A DNA stretch of 64,000 bases from positions 20,296,212-20,360,211 of the forward strand of contig NC_054876.1 in the NCBI RefSeq assembly GCF_018320785.1, read 5' to 3'. The position numbers and the translations under genes were made by a program. The notes under the pieces are model-generated. The model worked only from the letters and a program-made list of their open reading frames with translations. It was not told the DNA's origin and ran no database searches. Numbering within the stretch: the first letter of the stretch is position 1; every line of letters begins with the position of its first letter. The stretch is from Cheilinus undulatus (Eukaryota; Chordata; Actinopteri; Labriformes; Labridae). Shown here in pieces: positions 14,900 through 26,719 of the stretch.

Positions 14900-17340
14900 T
14901 AACATAAAAAAACAAACGCACACACCACACACCTGCTGTTTGTAGTAACAACTTGACAGTGGTGATTCCGTTGACATGAGATTAAGGGAACTTGGGTGAA
15001 CAAAGATGGCCTCAAGAGAAAAACAAATGTGGAGTCAGTACATCTTGCATAAGACATGATAAGGGCACTAGTGCTGTTGCCATAGTTACACAAGGTGATT
15101 GTCTTTTGAAATTCCACTTAGCTCCGGCACTGTTGTGTTTATATTCACTACTCTGTGAGCTGTAAAAGTATGTGACATCTGGATAGTGACACTTCCTGCA
15201 CATCTGGATAGGGACACTTCCTGATCTGCTCATTCTCATTGGTTATTGTGTATATTACACTGAAGGCAGCCCAGCCTGGAATAGTAAATATGAAACATTA
15301 TGATTCCAGATCAGCTCAACCAGGAACAGTCAAATAATACTGACAATGAACACTTGAGCTGAAGCAGCTGGTTGTGATGAGTCTTGAACCATCAGGCTGA
15401 AATTGTACGGTGTGCCGGCTTCAGCTGCCTTTTTAGAGAAATGAAACCACAAACGCAGCCATGTGTATTTTATCTGCAGTTAGCAGCTCACAGCTTATCA
15501 GCTGTTGGACCTTTTTTAGAGTTAATGCATCATTTACGATGAGCATGACTATGAAATAAAATTTGATTTAATTGTAAAGAGGCCTGTTGTATGGTGAATA
15601 CATTATCAGTGACTCAGGAAGCACTTGTCCATGTTTACTGATAATTAAGTCACTTTTGGGTCAATTCTGCAGCATAGAGAGGATCAAAATATTGCTCCTC
15701 CAGACCTCAGTGCAACAGCTTTACTACATTTTATTAAACATACAAAAATGATCAAAAAAGACAGAGCAGCAAAGAAGCAGCACAGATGTTCAGGTTATGG
15801 CTTCTTCTTCTGATAATACTAACGATCACACATGTCGTTTGCTCCAGGTAAACAGAAAAAGATTACCTAAAGTACATACCAACCTGTAATAAACAAGTCA
15901 AGAGTTCACACAGGTAACGATACACCTTTTTTTTTGCTCTAAGCCTCCACACACAGATAAGCTGATGTATTATGGTCTATAAGAAAGTAAAGGTGGGAGG
16001 AGGGAGAGCGATGGGAGGGAGTGATGATGGGTGGAGATTAGGCCTGGATTTTTCCTGGCTGGGTTTCTGCATGTTTGGATGGAAAGAGAGAGGAGAAAAA
16101 GAGGGACTCAGAGGAGGACTATCACTGTCTCCTGCCAAGGTTTTGTTTGTTCTCTGTTTTTGCTCGAGAACTGACTAATCTATTCAGCATGAACTGAATC
16201 AGAAGAAGGCCGCAGATAGAAGGGGAAAAACAGGAAGGGGAAGAAAGGCAATTACAATACTTTGGTTTGACTGGAGAAAGAAGGAATATTGAAACAACGA
16301 GAGGAAGGGGTACTAAAAAATGTCCAGATGGAGTCAAACAGGAGGCGGGGGGTCAGCAGGAGTGGAGGTCACAACAGAACAGTTGAATAAAGACACCAGG
16401 GAGTGTTTCCTAAAAAGGAGAGATGATTACAGAGGAAGTGCAAACAAAAGACTTCCTTTTGTTCTTCCTGCTCACAGGAAACTATGTGGGAAGATTTAAC
16501 ACAGAGCTGTAAATTATTATTATTATTATAAGAGTAAAAAGAGGTGAAAAACAAGCAGGAATAGATATTCTTCCCAAGTGGCATACTGAGATAATAGACT
16601 TCAAGAATTGCATGACATACATGAAATACAGTATTCAACAGCAAATATCCCGAGGCTACACATAAAACATTGTACAGCACACAATGTTTTACTAAGTACA
16701 CATTTTATTTGCCTTAGAGAATTTGACATATCCCTTACACATGACTACATGGTTTCTTGGGTTTCTCAAACTTAGCCCAGGATTTTTTTATTTTTATGTT
16801 CTTTCTCCAAAAATACAAAAATATACAGAAACCATCCCCAACAAATCCAAACATTCTAAATTAGACAAGGCCTTTCCCTTTCAATACAATATGCAGTGTA
16901 TTACTTTGTTGTTTCAGCACATCTCATCTCTGAGAAGATAAAAAGTTGATGAGCTGACAGATGTGAAACCTTTATCATTAATCATGTCAGGAGCTCTGCT
17001 GCACTTACCTCATCTTTTATTGACTGTGCAAACAACCTTAAGCATTTATTATCTACTCTGACAATGCAGTCTTATCTACCAGTGTTTGCTACACTGTGAA
17101 ATGCAATATTGTAAATTAATCAGGTGGTCCAGTTTAAGTGGTTCAATAAATGTCTGTCAAAACATGAAAAGAATCACAGTGAAGTCTTTTTGGGGAGGAT
17201 TTCTGCAAAAACAGGATGGTTTTGCATAATGATTGGCAATTTATGAATAAATCAGAAGAAAAAATATAGTTACTAGTGACTGTGTTACTATCTGTGTTAC
17301 TGTATTATGAAAGAAGCCAGTTACCTGGGAAAGTAAACTA
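14900..17340. other. Intergenic, only simple repeats seen
   Basis: No gene recognised. It includes an (ATT)n tract at 16514-16529, a direct repeat of CATCTGGATAG-GACACTTCCTG at about 15177-15220, and purine-rich sequence at 15990-16330. The reading frames are short and unlike known proteins. Confidence 0.4.
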
Positions 17341-17559
17341 AGCATGACCTTTATTTTCTTAATATTAATGGGTAGCACTTTATTAAAGTGAGACCTAATT
17401 ACCTATAATATTAAAGTGTTAAGTATTATCATCTGTTAATGTCTCAATCATAGGGAGGAAATTAACTAATTTAAGTTGGCATTTAACCAAGTAACAATTA
17501 AAAAACAAGGCAATATTAAGGAGGAATTTATCTAGTTATAAGGCATTTATCATCATGTA

Positions 17560-18430
17560 ATTCTATATAATATTGTGGCAAATCTCTGGTAATTAGGTGG
17601 GATTTTACTCAAACCCTGTAACACTAACTCTTGTAAAATTGTCGCAATTTTTTGGTAAAAATGCAGTATTTTACCCTAACCCTGCTTTAACCCTCTAACC
17701 TGAACCCTAAACCTTATAATATTCTGACAATTCTCTGGTAATAAGGATGTATTTACTCTAACCCGAACCCTAAACCTTGTAGTATTTTGTCAATTCTCTG
17801 GGAATTAGGTGGGAATTTACCCTAACCCTTCAACACTAACCCTTACCATAATCCTTGTAATGTAATGGCAGTTCTCTGTTCATTAGCTGTTATTTTAACC
17901 TATCCCTTTAATCCTAACCCTAACCCTTACCCTAATCCTTGTAATATTGTGGCAGTTCTCTAGTGATAAGGCATTACCTTACCCTATCCCCACCCTTACC
18001 CTTTAACCCTCATCCTAACCCTAAACCTAGCCCTTGTAATATTGTGGAAATTTCTTGTTTTTTAAGTAGTATTTTACCCTAACTCCCTAACTCTACTCCT
18101 TGCAATATTGCAGCAGTTCTCTGGTAATCAGGTGGTATTTTACCCTAACCATGCCCTAACCCCTTAACCCTAACCCTAACCCTTACCCTACCCTTGTAAT
18201 ATTGTGGCAGTCCTCTGTAAATTAGATGGTATTTTGCCCTAACCCTACCCTTACCCTAGCCCTTGTAATATTGTGGCAATTCTCTGGTACTTTGGTAGCA
18301 GGTCACCCTAGCCCTACCCCAAAACCCTAACCCTACCCCATAACCCTAAACCTTGTAATATTGTGGACATTTTTTGTTTATTAAGTGGTATTTTACCCAA
18401 ACTCCCTAACCCTAACCCTAACCTTTACCC
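17560..18430 (+). repeat. Minisatellite with telomere-like CCCTAA runs
   Basis: About eleven tandem units, each with a conserved core (TAATATTGTGGCAATTCTCT, followed by GGTAATTAGGTGG). Each core is followed by a variable run of CCCTAA/CCCTTA hexamers, the complement of the vertebrate telomere repeat. Unit length varies from about 60 to 100 bp because the hexamer run varies. Core starts are near 17570, 17636, 17717, 17778, 17853, 17936, 18034, 18098, 18193, 18262 and 18353. Confidence 0.8.
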
Positions 18431-18782
18431 TTAATTTAATTGAACATTGTTGCAATTTTCAATTTTGGGGTGTTTTGTTTATTAATTCCCAGAATTCCCT
18501 GACAAACTGAACAGCTGTTATGACAACAACATCCCTGTCTGTTTAAACCTAGGCCTACAGATGGTGGTGCTGGAAGTGGTTTCAAATCTAGCCTTGTCAG
18601 TTTTGACTTTTTCAGATTTACAGGATCTACACTTGACTATACTTCTATGGCCTTTGTTAGGTCCCATCTAGATTTGTGAAACTATCAAAAGCTCCTTGAA
18701 CATTTAAAGTTATCAAAAGCTTAAGTCTTTATCTACAGACGTAGACATGGTTGGGGGCTAAGTTTAATGCATCTCATACACC

Positions 18783-19122
18783 TAACCTGACATGCCAGAT
18801 GGATTTGTTTCACACATCCATCTGGAAGTGAACTGAAAGCTTCAATAGGAAACGTTTGAGAAAAGGCAGAGGATTTGTCAAGTTCTGATACAACTGGCGT
18901 TTTAGCAGCGTCCCTGCTAAGCTCTTCCGCCATAACTGCACCGGACTTTTGCTGCTGCTTGTTTACGTCACAACTCTGCTGCGCCTGAAAGTACTGCCCC
19001 TCATCGCTGATCGGTCCTGTCACTTTCTAGCCAGGCCCAAACGGTTCGGATGGGAGCTTTGCAAGATGGATTCGCCAGTGAAAAACATGGAAGTGGGCAT
19101 ATCCATCTGCTTTGCAAGGTTA
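18783..19122 (-). mobile_element. Short DNA transposon with 9-bp target duplication, copy 1
   Basis: The element runs from TAACCTGACATGCCAGATGG to CATCTGCTTTGCAAGGTTA, which are imperfect inverted repeats (TAACCT...AGATGGAT). Its flanks are TCATACACC (18774-18782) and TCATTCACC (19123-19131), matching at 8 of 9 positions. Just inside the left end is a hairpin, CCAGATGGAT/ATCCATCTGG. On the minus strand a frame starting at 18933 reads MAEELSRDAAKTPVVSELD, matching the frame start in the copy at 51419. Other copies are at 48602 and 51419. Confidence 0.75.
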
Positions 19123-19149
19123 TCATTCACCAATACCACCTAAGAAAGA

Positions 19150-21595
19150 AAAACCTATGTGGGATTCATGACATTGCTGAATGAATCACATTTGTGTTCT
19201 TAAGTTGATGAATGCCAGGAGCTCATAAGCTCCTAATTGACATACACCCATATAAGGACATATAAGGGCCGTGTGCAAAGACAGAAAGCATACAGGAGTG
19301 AGGGACAAAAAGCAAGAAAAGTAACGTCCAAGTTAAATAAATAATCAAAACAACTGCAATACTTTGACAGGGCTAAGTGCTACAAACACATGATATCACT
19401 GGTTCAGATGGTGCTTCCAGCAGAAATGGGATGCATCATTATAATAAAAAAGGATGGATTCTGGGTGAGTTAAAAAGATAGTTTAAAACTTTTTTACTTT
19501 TGTCTGGGTTTGTTTTTTTTTATAGTAATTATGGTTTTACTAGAGTGTACACTTATTCTGAAACCAGATGCTTTAAAATTGTGAGCCATCATTTAACACA
19601 TTTAAATACCTGATGAAGTTTAAATGATTTAAAATAGGCACCTAAGGATTAAAATAGTTTAAATTTATATTAAGCTTTAAACATTGTTGTTCTCCTATAT
19701 CATCCTTATCTAACTGCTCAGATCCTTTGAGCATTTCTACAGCTAATTTTCAGCGTACCAGTGTCATACCAGGAGCTATTTTTTTCTCATTTCATCAGGG
19801 TTTTATTGAAAGTGTGGAAACTCGGACACATCACCGGCCTCACAGCAGAGGAATGCAAACTGCTGCCATACAGGGGCAAAACAGGGGCGACTATTAGCCT
19901 CAGGGTCAAAGAAGTGATGTTATGACTGGAGAAACGCCAGACTTTGTGTAAAAATGTGAATAAGGAAGCTGATGTCATATCTTCTCCTTCTTCAGTGGCT
20001 ACAGATGGCTGGTGAGTGGAGCCCAGGTGGAAGCCTCACTGCTCCAGTGGATACAGAAAAAGGCCTGGCTTTATCAAAGGTCCTTTAAAAGTCATCTAAA
20101 TATCAGAGAAGTTTGTAAGAAAAAAAAGTTTTCATTGTGTCTCAAGAGGAAGGATGTTACACAATTATGAAAAGAGGTACAGCATTTGTACAAACAAGTG
20201 AGTTTTTCTACCAACAAATGTACCATAACAGGCACATAAAGGATGCTAATGTGTATTATGTGCTTGTTAGGACAAAAGAAATGTCTCATAGCTTCAGGCC
20301 TGAATTTGAACAAGTCTAGCCAAACCAAAGCCCCCTGATTCAGACCTTACAACTCCAGTAAATGAAACATCCTTTCAGTGGGATTATCAGGCTAGAACTA
20401 ATGCTTCAATCAGAGCACTCAGTCAGGTAGGACACTGGTCAGCGTGTCTGAATGAGGTAGTGGAAAAAGCTGGTGACAAAATCCTTCCAAGAGGACATCA
20501 GTATGGGTATTTTGAGAGTTTATTCCAAAATTGGCATGTTTAAAAAGCACCAGCGAGTGTGGTTATTATGGCAGGAGTAAGATATGAAGCTAAGGGACTG
20601 GCTCAGGAAGAGTTCAGGGAGGAGTGAAGAGGTCAACAAACAGACTTTGGTTCCTGTTTCCAATCAAAAACTCCATTATTACAGTTAACATCACAACTAT
20701 GATTTCTCAAGCTTATACAGATCCTGTTTCGACTGATTTTTCTATGATCCTAACCACACTGTTTTTTGTGGATGTACACGAGTAAACATTACACATACAG
20801 GAGTATCACAAAAGAGGTTTATTTACAGAGATCTGTAATGGCTTTGAAAGGAAAGAAGAATGACCTCACCCATCCAATGGTGACGTCAAATTAGAAAATG
20901 TTTTTGTGCCGTTCTAAAGGGCAAAGATAAACTTTGTTATTTCATTTGGAGAACTTGTCAGAACTGGTTGTGTCTCTTGGTAGGAAGTCAGTGAGGGAAT
21001 ACTGTACAGCTTCAGAGACACGTCCTGGCCTTTCTGTCTGACACACTTATGTAAAGATTGTAATTCTTTTCTATAATCTAAGGTAAAAACTAAGCAGCAA
21101 CTTCCACTGTGACGCTGTCAAAGTTTTTAATAGAATAATAGCAGTAACAAAGGAGTTATGGAAGTCCATGTTAGACAGTGACCTCTTGTGGATTAGCTGG
21201 TCTAAATTCATACAACAAAGGAAGTACAAATTCGTCTTAACTTATTTTCATTTATATACAGTTATGGAGGAGCGTCACCTGGAAGTCCATCCTTCCAACT
21301 GGAATCTGATATTTGACCTGCCTGTGGAACTCATCCCCTCCATAATGTTTTTATCCCAAATGTTCTGCGAGCGCTTTATGAAAATGAAACTTCTGTGGTG
21401 GATTTGGAAGAGAAGTAAAACAGTTAGTTAGCAAACAAGGTGCTAACTAGCTAACAGGCTATAATGACTCATGTAAACTATAGTGATTAAACGCAGCATG
21501 ATTTAGCAGTGGATATGAAGGGCTGTCAGATCATCTCACCAGTTTGTGATATATTTCTATTACTCAGTATGATGTGGTAATAATGTGTGATTGTG
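19150..21595. other. Intergenic, nothing recognised besides a CArG box
   Basis: No coding exon or clear transposon seen. Open frames in this stretch (for example 20092-20328 minus and 21168-21431 plus) resemble no known family. Confidence 0.4.
19248..19257 (+). promoter_or_regulatory. Perfect CArG box downstream of tagln
   Basis: CCATATAAGG matches CC(A/T)6GG exactly and is followed closely by a near-match (CATATAAGGG at 19259-19268). It lies about 7 kb past the tagln stop codon. Such pairs are typical of SRF-bound muscle regulatory elements, but chance occurrence in AT-rich DNA is possible. Confidence 0.3.
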
Positions 21596-21603
21596 ATTTT
21601 ACT

Positions 21604-22422
21604 CAAGGTTGCCCATTAGAGGGATAAAGGATAGAGCTTTCTGGGACCCAGTCAAACTGGGGGCCCATGAAGGGCAGCAGAATCATTGTAGTTAAGCAGT
21701 GATAACTATATTATATTTTTAACCTGAATAACAACAATCCATATCAGAGCAACTAGAATGCGTTTTATGTATTTAAACTGTAGTACAATATAGCCTTTGT
21801 CAAAATGTAAAACCTTTTTCTCAAAACAGAATTACCTTTTTATTGATAATGTCCCAATGTCAGACTTTATAGCTCAGCCTTAGTATAAACATCAGCATGC
21901 AACAAAATAAAGATGAAGGAACTGAGATAACATTAAGGGAAAAATAATTAAATAATTGCAAAAATGGGTTAAAACTGGCAAGAGTTGGTTAAAAAATGGT
22001 ATAAAGAGGTTAAAAGAGGAAAAGATGGGATACAAAAATATAAAAATGGGTAGAAAATGGTAAAAAGTAGTTAAAAAGTGTAAAATAAAAGGTTAAAAGT
22101 GGCAAAAACAGGTCAAACAGGCAGAATGGGCAAAAGGGGAAAAATGGGTTAGAAGTGGTGAAAAGTAGCAAATATGGCCATATAAGGAAATAAGATGGGT
22201 TAAAAAGTGAATGAGTGAATGTAAAGTGGAAAAAATGAATGAAAAGTGGAAAAAATGGGCTAATAGTGGAAAGAATTAGCAAAATGAGAGAAAACAGTGG
22301 TGAAAATCAGTTAAATGCCACGAATCCAACCCACATCCATTAATATCACTAATAAATCATGACTGGGGAAGGCCCATTCTCCAGGGTTTTCAGGAGCCCA
22401 GCCAATTCTGTGGGCAGGCCTG
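21604..22422 (+). mobile_element. hAT-like non-autonomous element, copy C
   Basis: It is the copy without large insertions. It starts CAAGGTTGCCCATTAGAGGG and ends CAATTCTGTGGGCAGGCCTG, with 8-bp flanks ATTTTACT (21596) and ATTACACT (22423) agreeing at six positions. The interior from about 21960 to 22300 is a T-poor tract of AAAATGGGTTAAAAGTGGC units. Its minus-strand reading gives long Phe/Leu/Pro-rich frames that are not genes. Confidence 0.7.
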
Positions 22423-22917
22423 ATTACACTGGACAATATTGTGTTTTGTGATTATGATATAACACATAAATGGTATCATGAGTCTACTTTCTTGGTTATA
22501 GAGGAAAGTGCAGAGAATAATCGTAGGTGAAAAGTGTATTTCTCAACTCTAAACACATAAACATCAAGTAGTGTACAAAACTACTTTTTCATAGTACTTC
22601 TTTCGATAAAACTCAATATCTTCCAAAAAATAAAGGTTTTTTTCCTTTTTTGAAAATAAAAGTACCTTCATGAAGTGCAATAGTGGCACTTTTGTATAGC
22701 TACTTAAAGGCCTTTCTGCAGGCAGGCATTCATGCAAACCTTTCAGTGACTACTGCATAAAAAACTAGATGCAACCTTATATGTGATTATGTTATTGCCC
22801 AACCTGATGTCACTATTAGGATTTGATTAATCATGCAGCACTTATTTGTACATTTAATTTAAAGATTAGAGTGTTTATTTTCAAAGGTTAGTTTACATAC
22901 AAAGACATGCACATACA

Positions 22918-23389
22918 GAGGAAAATCTTCAGTCTGCAAGAGAACTGCAGCTTGAGAGAAGACTTCTTTTCCAGCAAGACAATGACCTGAAGCATAGAGC
23001 GAAAGCTACACAGAAATGGTTTAAAGACAACAAGACGATTGCTCTGGAGTCAAAGCCCAGACCTCATTCCTATAGAGAATTTGTGGCTGGACTTGAAAAG
23101 TGCACGCCTGACCTGATTGCAAGCCTGACTGAGCGCTATCCACACAGACTCAGTGCTGTGATTGCAACCAAAGGTGCATCTATTAAATACTAACTTGGGG
23201 GTGAATACTTATGCAGTCACTTATATTACATTACATACTCTTATTTAACTGACATTTCTTTGTAGAAATCTGTTTTAACTTTGACATTAAAGAGGTTTTT
23301 TATTGTCCAAAACAAATCATATTTAACATGTCTGATTTATTAAATGAATAAAAGGGTAAAACATCAGAGAAGGGGGTGAATAGGCACCG
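22918..23389 (+). mobile_element. Tc1-like transposon, 3' fragment
   Basis: Translated on the plus strand, the sequence gives the C-terminal part of a Tc1-type transposase (LLFQQDNDLKHRAKATQKWF, then a degraded PRPHSYREFVAGLE region). It ends in a terminal repeat that reads GGGGGTGAATAGGCACCG followed by TA. The 5' two-thirds is absent. The transposase is a decayed remnant with changed key positions. Confidence 0.75.
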
Positions 23390-23399
23390 TAGCTATAGA

Positions 23400-25825
23400 G
23401 AAGATCTAAAGAAACCAGTTTTGTTTCTGTTGTCTTAAACCATGGATGAGCTGTGCACATTAAAAGACAAAGAGAAAGAGAAATACACTGAAAATTTCCT
23501 GTCAACCAGATGTCATGGATGAAGAGAAATATGTGACACAGCTTCTCAAAGGCATTGTAGTGGAAATGTAGGATGCAATTCAAACTTTACTACAGCAGAA
23601 CAAATCAAATTCAGCTCCACTTTTCTTTAGGAATAAAAATGAAGTTCTTCAGTGACCCAAACAGTTGTCCTGGATTAAACTGCAGTCCTTGGAATTCATA
23701 TCACGCGTATTTTGACAATACTAATCCCCTCACACAATAGATGTCTTTCCATGGACGAGGAGGGAATCCAATTTAAATTTGCTTTGTAGGCGTGAATGGT
23801 TTGCAGGAAATGTCATGAAGAGAAGTCAGGCCTGAATTTAGGAGTGACAGCCCATTTTCTAAAGACACAAAGCTTGTGAATAAATCTTAAAATGAAGGAA
23901 GAGGACAAGTGAGAGGAGATGGAGGAGAGAAAAGTACAGTGGTGAATCATGCAAAGGAAAATAAACTTAAAAAAAGGGATTTTCTATAGATTCAAACTGG
24001 CCAAAAGGCAGAAACGTCAATCTAGTTCAATCTAAACATATAAAGTCAGCTTCTTGGAGTAATAATGCAGGATTTAAATCACAGCAAAAGCTTTGTTAAT
24101 CTTCCTCTGTTTATATGAAGCGAGGTGATGTCAGTCCAAGGTCATTTATAGATGCCACAAAGGCTGCAGTTGGTGAAAGAAAGACTGGGGGAGGTAAACA
24201 GAGCAGCCTGACCCTGACCTGAAATCTGCTGAATTAGCGCTACGACAAAGACAATTATCAAGAGGGGCAGAGCAGAAATCGATGGGTATTAATGAATCTC
24301 AATGAACTGGTTGAGGAAAAGGAGAACCCTCAGGAATTCTTGCACTGCCCGAGTGAGACTGTTTTAAACACTTTCAATGCAGGTAAAAGGACCCTTTTTG
24401 CAGCTGTGATTGTTAAAGTAATTGCTTCTTTGCACCAGAAGCAGTTCTTACAGTAGCTGCTTACATGGAGGCGTCTGCTAGGAGATCTTGCATGCATCGT
24501 GAAAACTGCAGACTCTGAATGTTTAAGCATGAATGTCACATCAGATACAATAGAAGTTAGCTCCAGGCCGAGGTGAACATGAAGACTGCATATGTGTGTG
24601 ATCCTCATGACTCATAGGAATGAATACGGCTGAGACTGAAGCACAGAGCAGGCTGCGGCAGTTGGACGGCATGTGTCATTAGCGCTGTATGCTGCAGCAT
24701 TGAATGATAAGGAGAAAGGTAGGTCACAGGAGTATCAGGTGTAAAACATGGGTAATCTGAGTCACTGAGCAGGTGTTTCCCCTCTGAATGGGTCTAGAGG
24801 GTAAAAATTGAGATCTTAAAGGTGAACTCACCATTCAAACACCATGATGAAGGACAAAGTTGTGAAAAGGAGCTTCAAACTCACACATAAATATCCTTTT
24901 CACTCCTCAGAGCTCTTCCTAAGGTCATGCTGCCTTCATTTAAACCGTGCTCAAGATTTTAATGTGCTAAAACCATCATTTCCTTTTAACACTTTGTGCT
25001 TTAGTTTAGCAGCTAATGAACCAGCTGTGACTGTCTTGCACCTTATTGACTGTGAATAGTTGCTGCAGTGAAGCTGTGAAAAGGTTTTATCAGTGAAAAG
25101 GAGTTCATCAGTTAAAGATGAGGCCTTTAGTCAGTAATCCAAGAAAATGCACCTTGACTGATAAGAAGGGGATGATGATGGTTCTGTTGCATGACCAGCA
25201 TACAACTGCTGTCATGCATGCCGTGCATGTGATGAAAACATGAAACTACTTCATTATGTCCTTTATCCGCCAGATTGTTCTTTTCCACTTAATGCACGAT
25301 TACATGTGTCATATGTCTGATTACATGTAGCATGGATATAGAGGCGAACGCTGTCATGATAGTGTTGAACTCTGGTGCTTGTTGACATGTGAGGAGAGCA
25401 GTTTTGCAGAATCAATCACCTCTTTGAAATAACATTAAGAAGTAACTAAAAAAGTTACTCCTTAATGTGATGTCCTTTCACTGCCTTTTTACTGTCTTTT
25501 CACTTTTTAGCCTCTTGTTTCTTTTAATCAGGGCTGTCAGCATCAATGCACTAATCCTGATAAATTAACATCCATAGTTCGTGAATTAATATTTTTAATC
25601 ACACTGACCAATGCTTTATTGTCCTTTTCACCTTTCCCCACTTTGGTGAAGTCACTGCAATGACTCCCCACAGCCAGGGTGATGCAAATAAGTCCATTGC
25701 TGCTACTTAATATTTCATTTCAGTTTTTAAAAAAGAAAAAAAAAAAAAAAAAACAAAACGCATAGACAACAGTGGACAGGTCAAAAGTCATCGACACCTT
25801 GTTTTATCAAACATTTACCTTTCAT
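23400..25825. other. Intergenic, nothing recognised
   Basis: No coding exon or RNA gene recognised. A poly-A-rich stretch lies at about 25731-25754, shortly before a SINE. Frames present are short and without family resemblance. Confidence 0.4.
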
Positions 25826-25829
25826 TTAA

Positions 25830-26012
25830 AAAAATGATTTATTTGGGGGTTTTTATGCCTTTATTTAGAGAGAAAGACAGAGGAAGCAGTTGGAGCAGGG
25901 ATGAGAGAGTGGGGAGGAGACATGCTGGAAAGGAGCCACAGGCCAGACTTGAACCTGGACCTCCCACATACATGGGGTGTGACCTAACTGCTAGACCATC
26001 TGACCCCACATT
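25830..26012 (-). mobile_element. tRNA-derived SINE, copy 1
   Basis: On the minus strand the head reads GTCAGATGGTCTAGCAGTTA, followed by GGTCCAGGTTCAAGTCTGGC, resembling tRNA promoter boxes A and B. The body, on the plus strand, is GGAGACATGCTGGAAAGGAG and CTTTATTTAGAGAGAAAGAC. The same family occurs at 47965 (plus) and 50700 (minus). The 79-aa frame across it is not a gene. Confidence 0.65.
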
Positions 26013-26175
26013 CATTTCCCTTTATTTATTTATTTTTTATAAATCGTATTTTCTTTATCAATCCACACTCTAATTTCCAAGGTTAAGTTTTAATATTGTA
26101 ATCTTCAGTCTACCTGGAGTTTCTTGTTTTCTTTCTTAGCTCAGAGGCCTTGTCAACACACAGGCAGGTATTGTT

Positions 26176-26710
26176 AAAGACCCTGTAAAGTGAAAATAGA
26201 TCTGTATTTAGGTTTGTTGTATGATAGGCCTCTGTTTTAAGAGCCCCCTGGTGAACTTTCAGTCAAATAAAATATCTTTAAGTTTATAAAATTAAGCTTC
26301 AAAAATCATGAAAAATGATGCAGTAAAATCTGGTGTGGGCATGTCAGTTGAAGCCACAACTGCTCAGGAGAAATACAATCCTCTCAAATGAAAAAAAATG
26401 CTTCAATCTGAATTGAGGAAAGCACTCACACCATAAGCCTGCCTCTTTACCTTTTGTTGACCTTAGAAGAAGAGACAAAGTCCCGGGCGGGGTCATTCCC
26501 TACTGTGGCCTCATGACATCATGAGCCCACATATTTGCCCCGCCCACATTAAACCAACCCAGGAAAGACGTTAAAAACTTTCTAACAGTCTGAATCCTGA
26601 ATTCAGTCACATATAGACCTCAGTGTTTTCACATGTTAACAGCATCCATATTCCAACATATCTAGTGTGTTAAGACACAAATTATGGATTTATAACTTTA
26701 CAGGGTCTTT
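26176..26710. mobile_element. Non-autonomous DNA element with AAAGACCCTGTAAAGT ends
   Basis: Perfect 16-bp terminal inverted repeats: AAAGACCCTGTAAAGT at 26176-26191 and its complement ACTTTACAGGGTCTTT at 26695-26710. The 535-bp body has no coding capacity. One end of a related element is seen at about 44283-44400. Superfamily was not determined because a target duplication is unclear. Confidence 0.65.
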
Positions 26711-26719
26711 ATAAACAGA

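Noticed and set aside
17560-18430. A true telomere or chromosome end
   Set aside because: The CCCTAA runs are short, degenerate and separated by a non-telomeric core, and ordinary genes lie on both sides.
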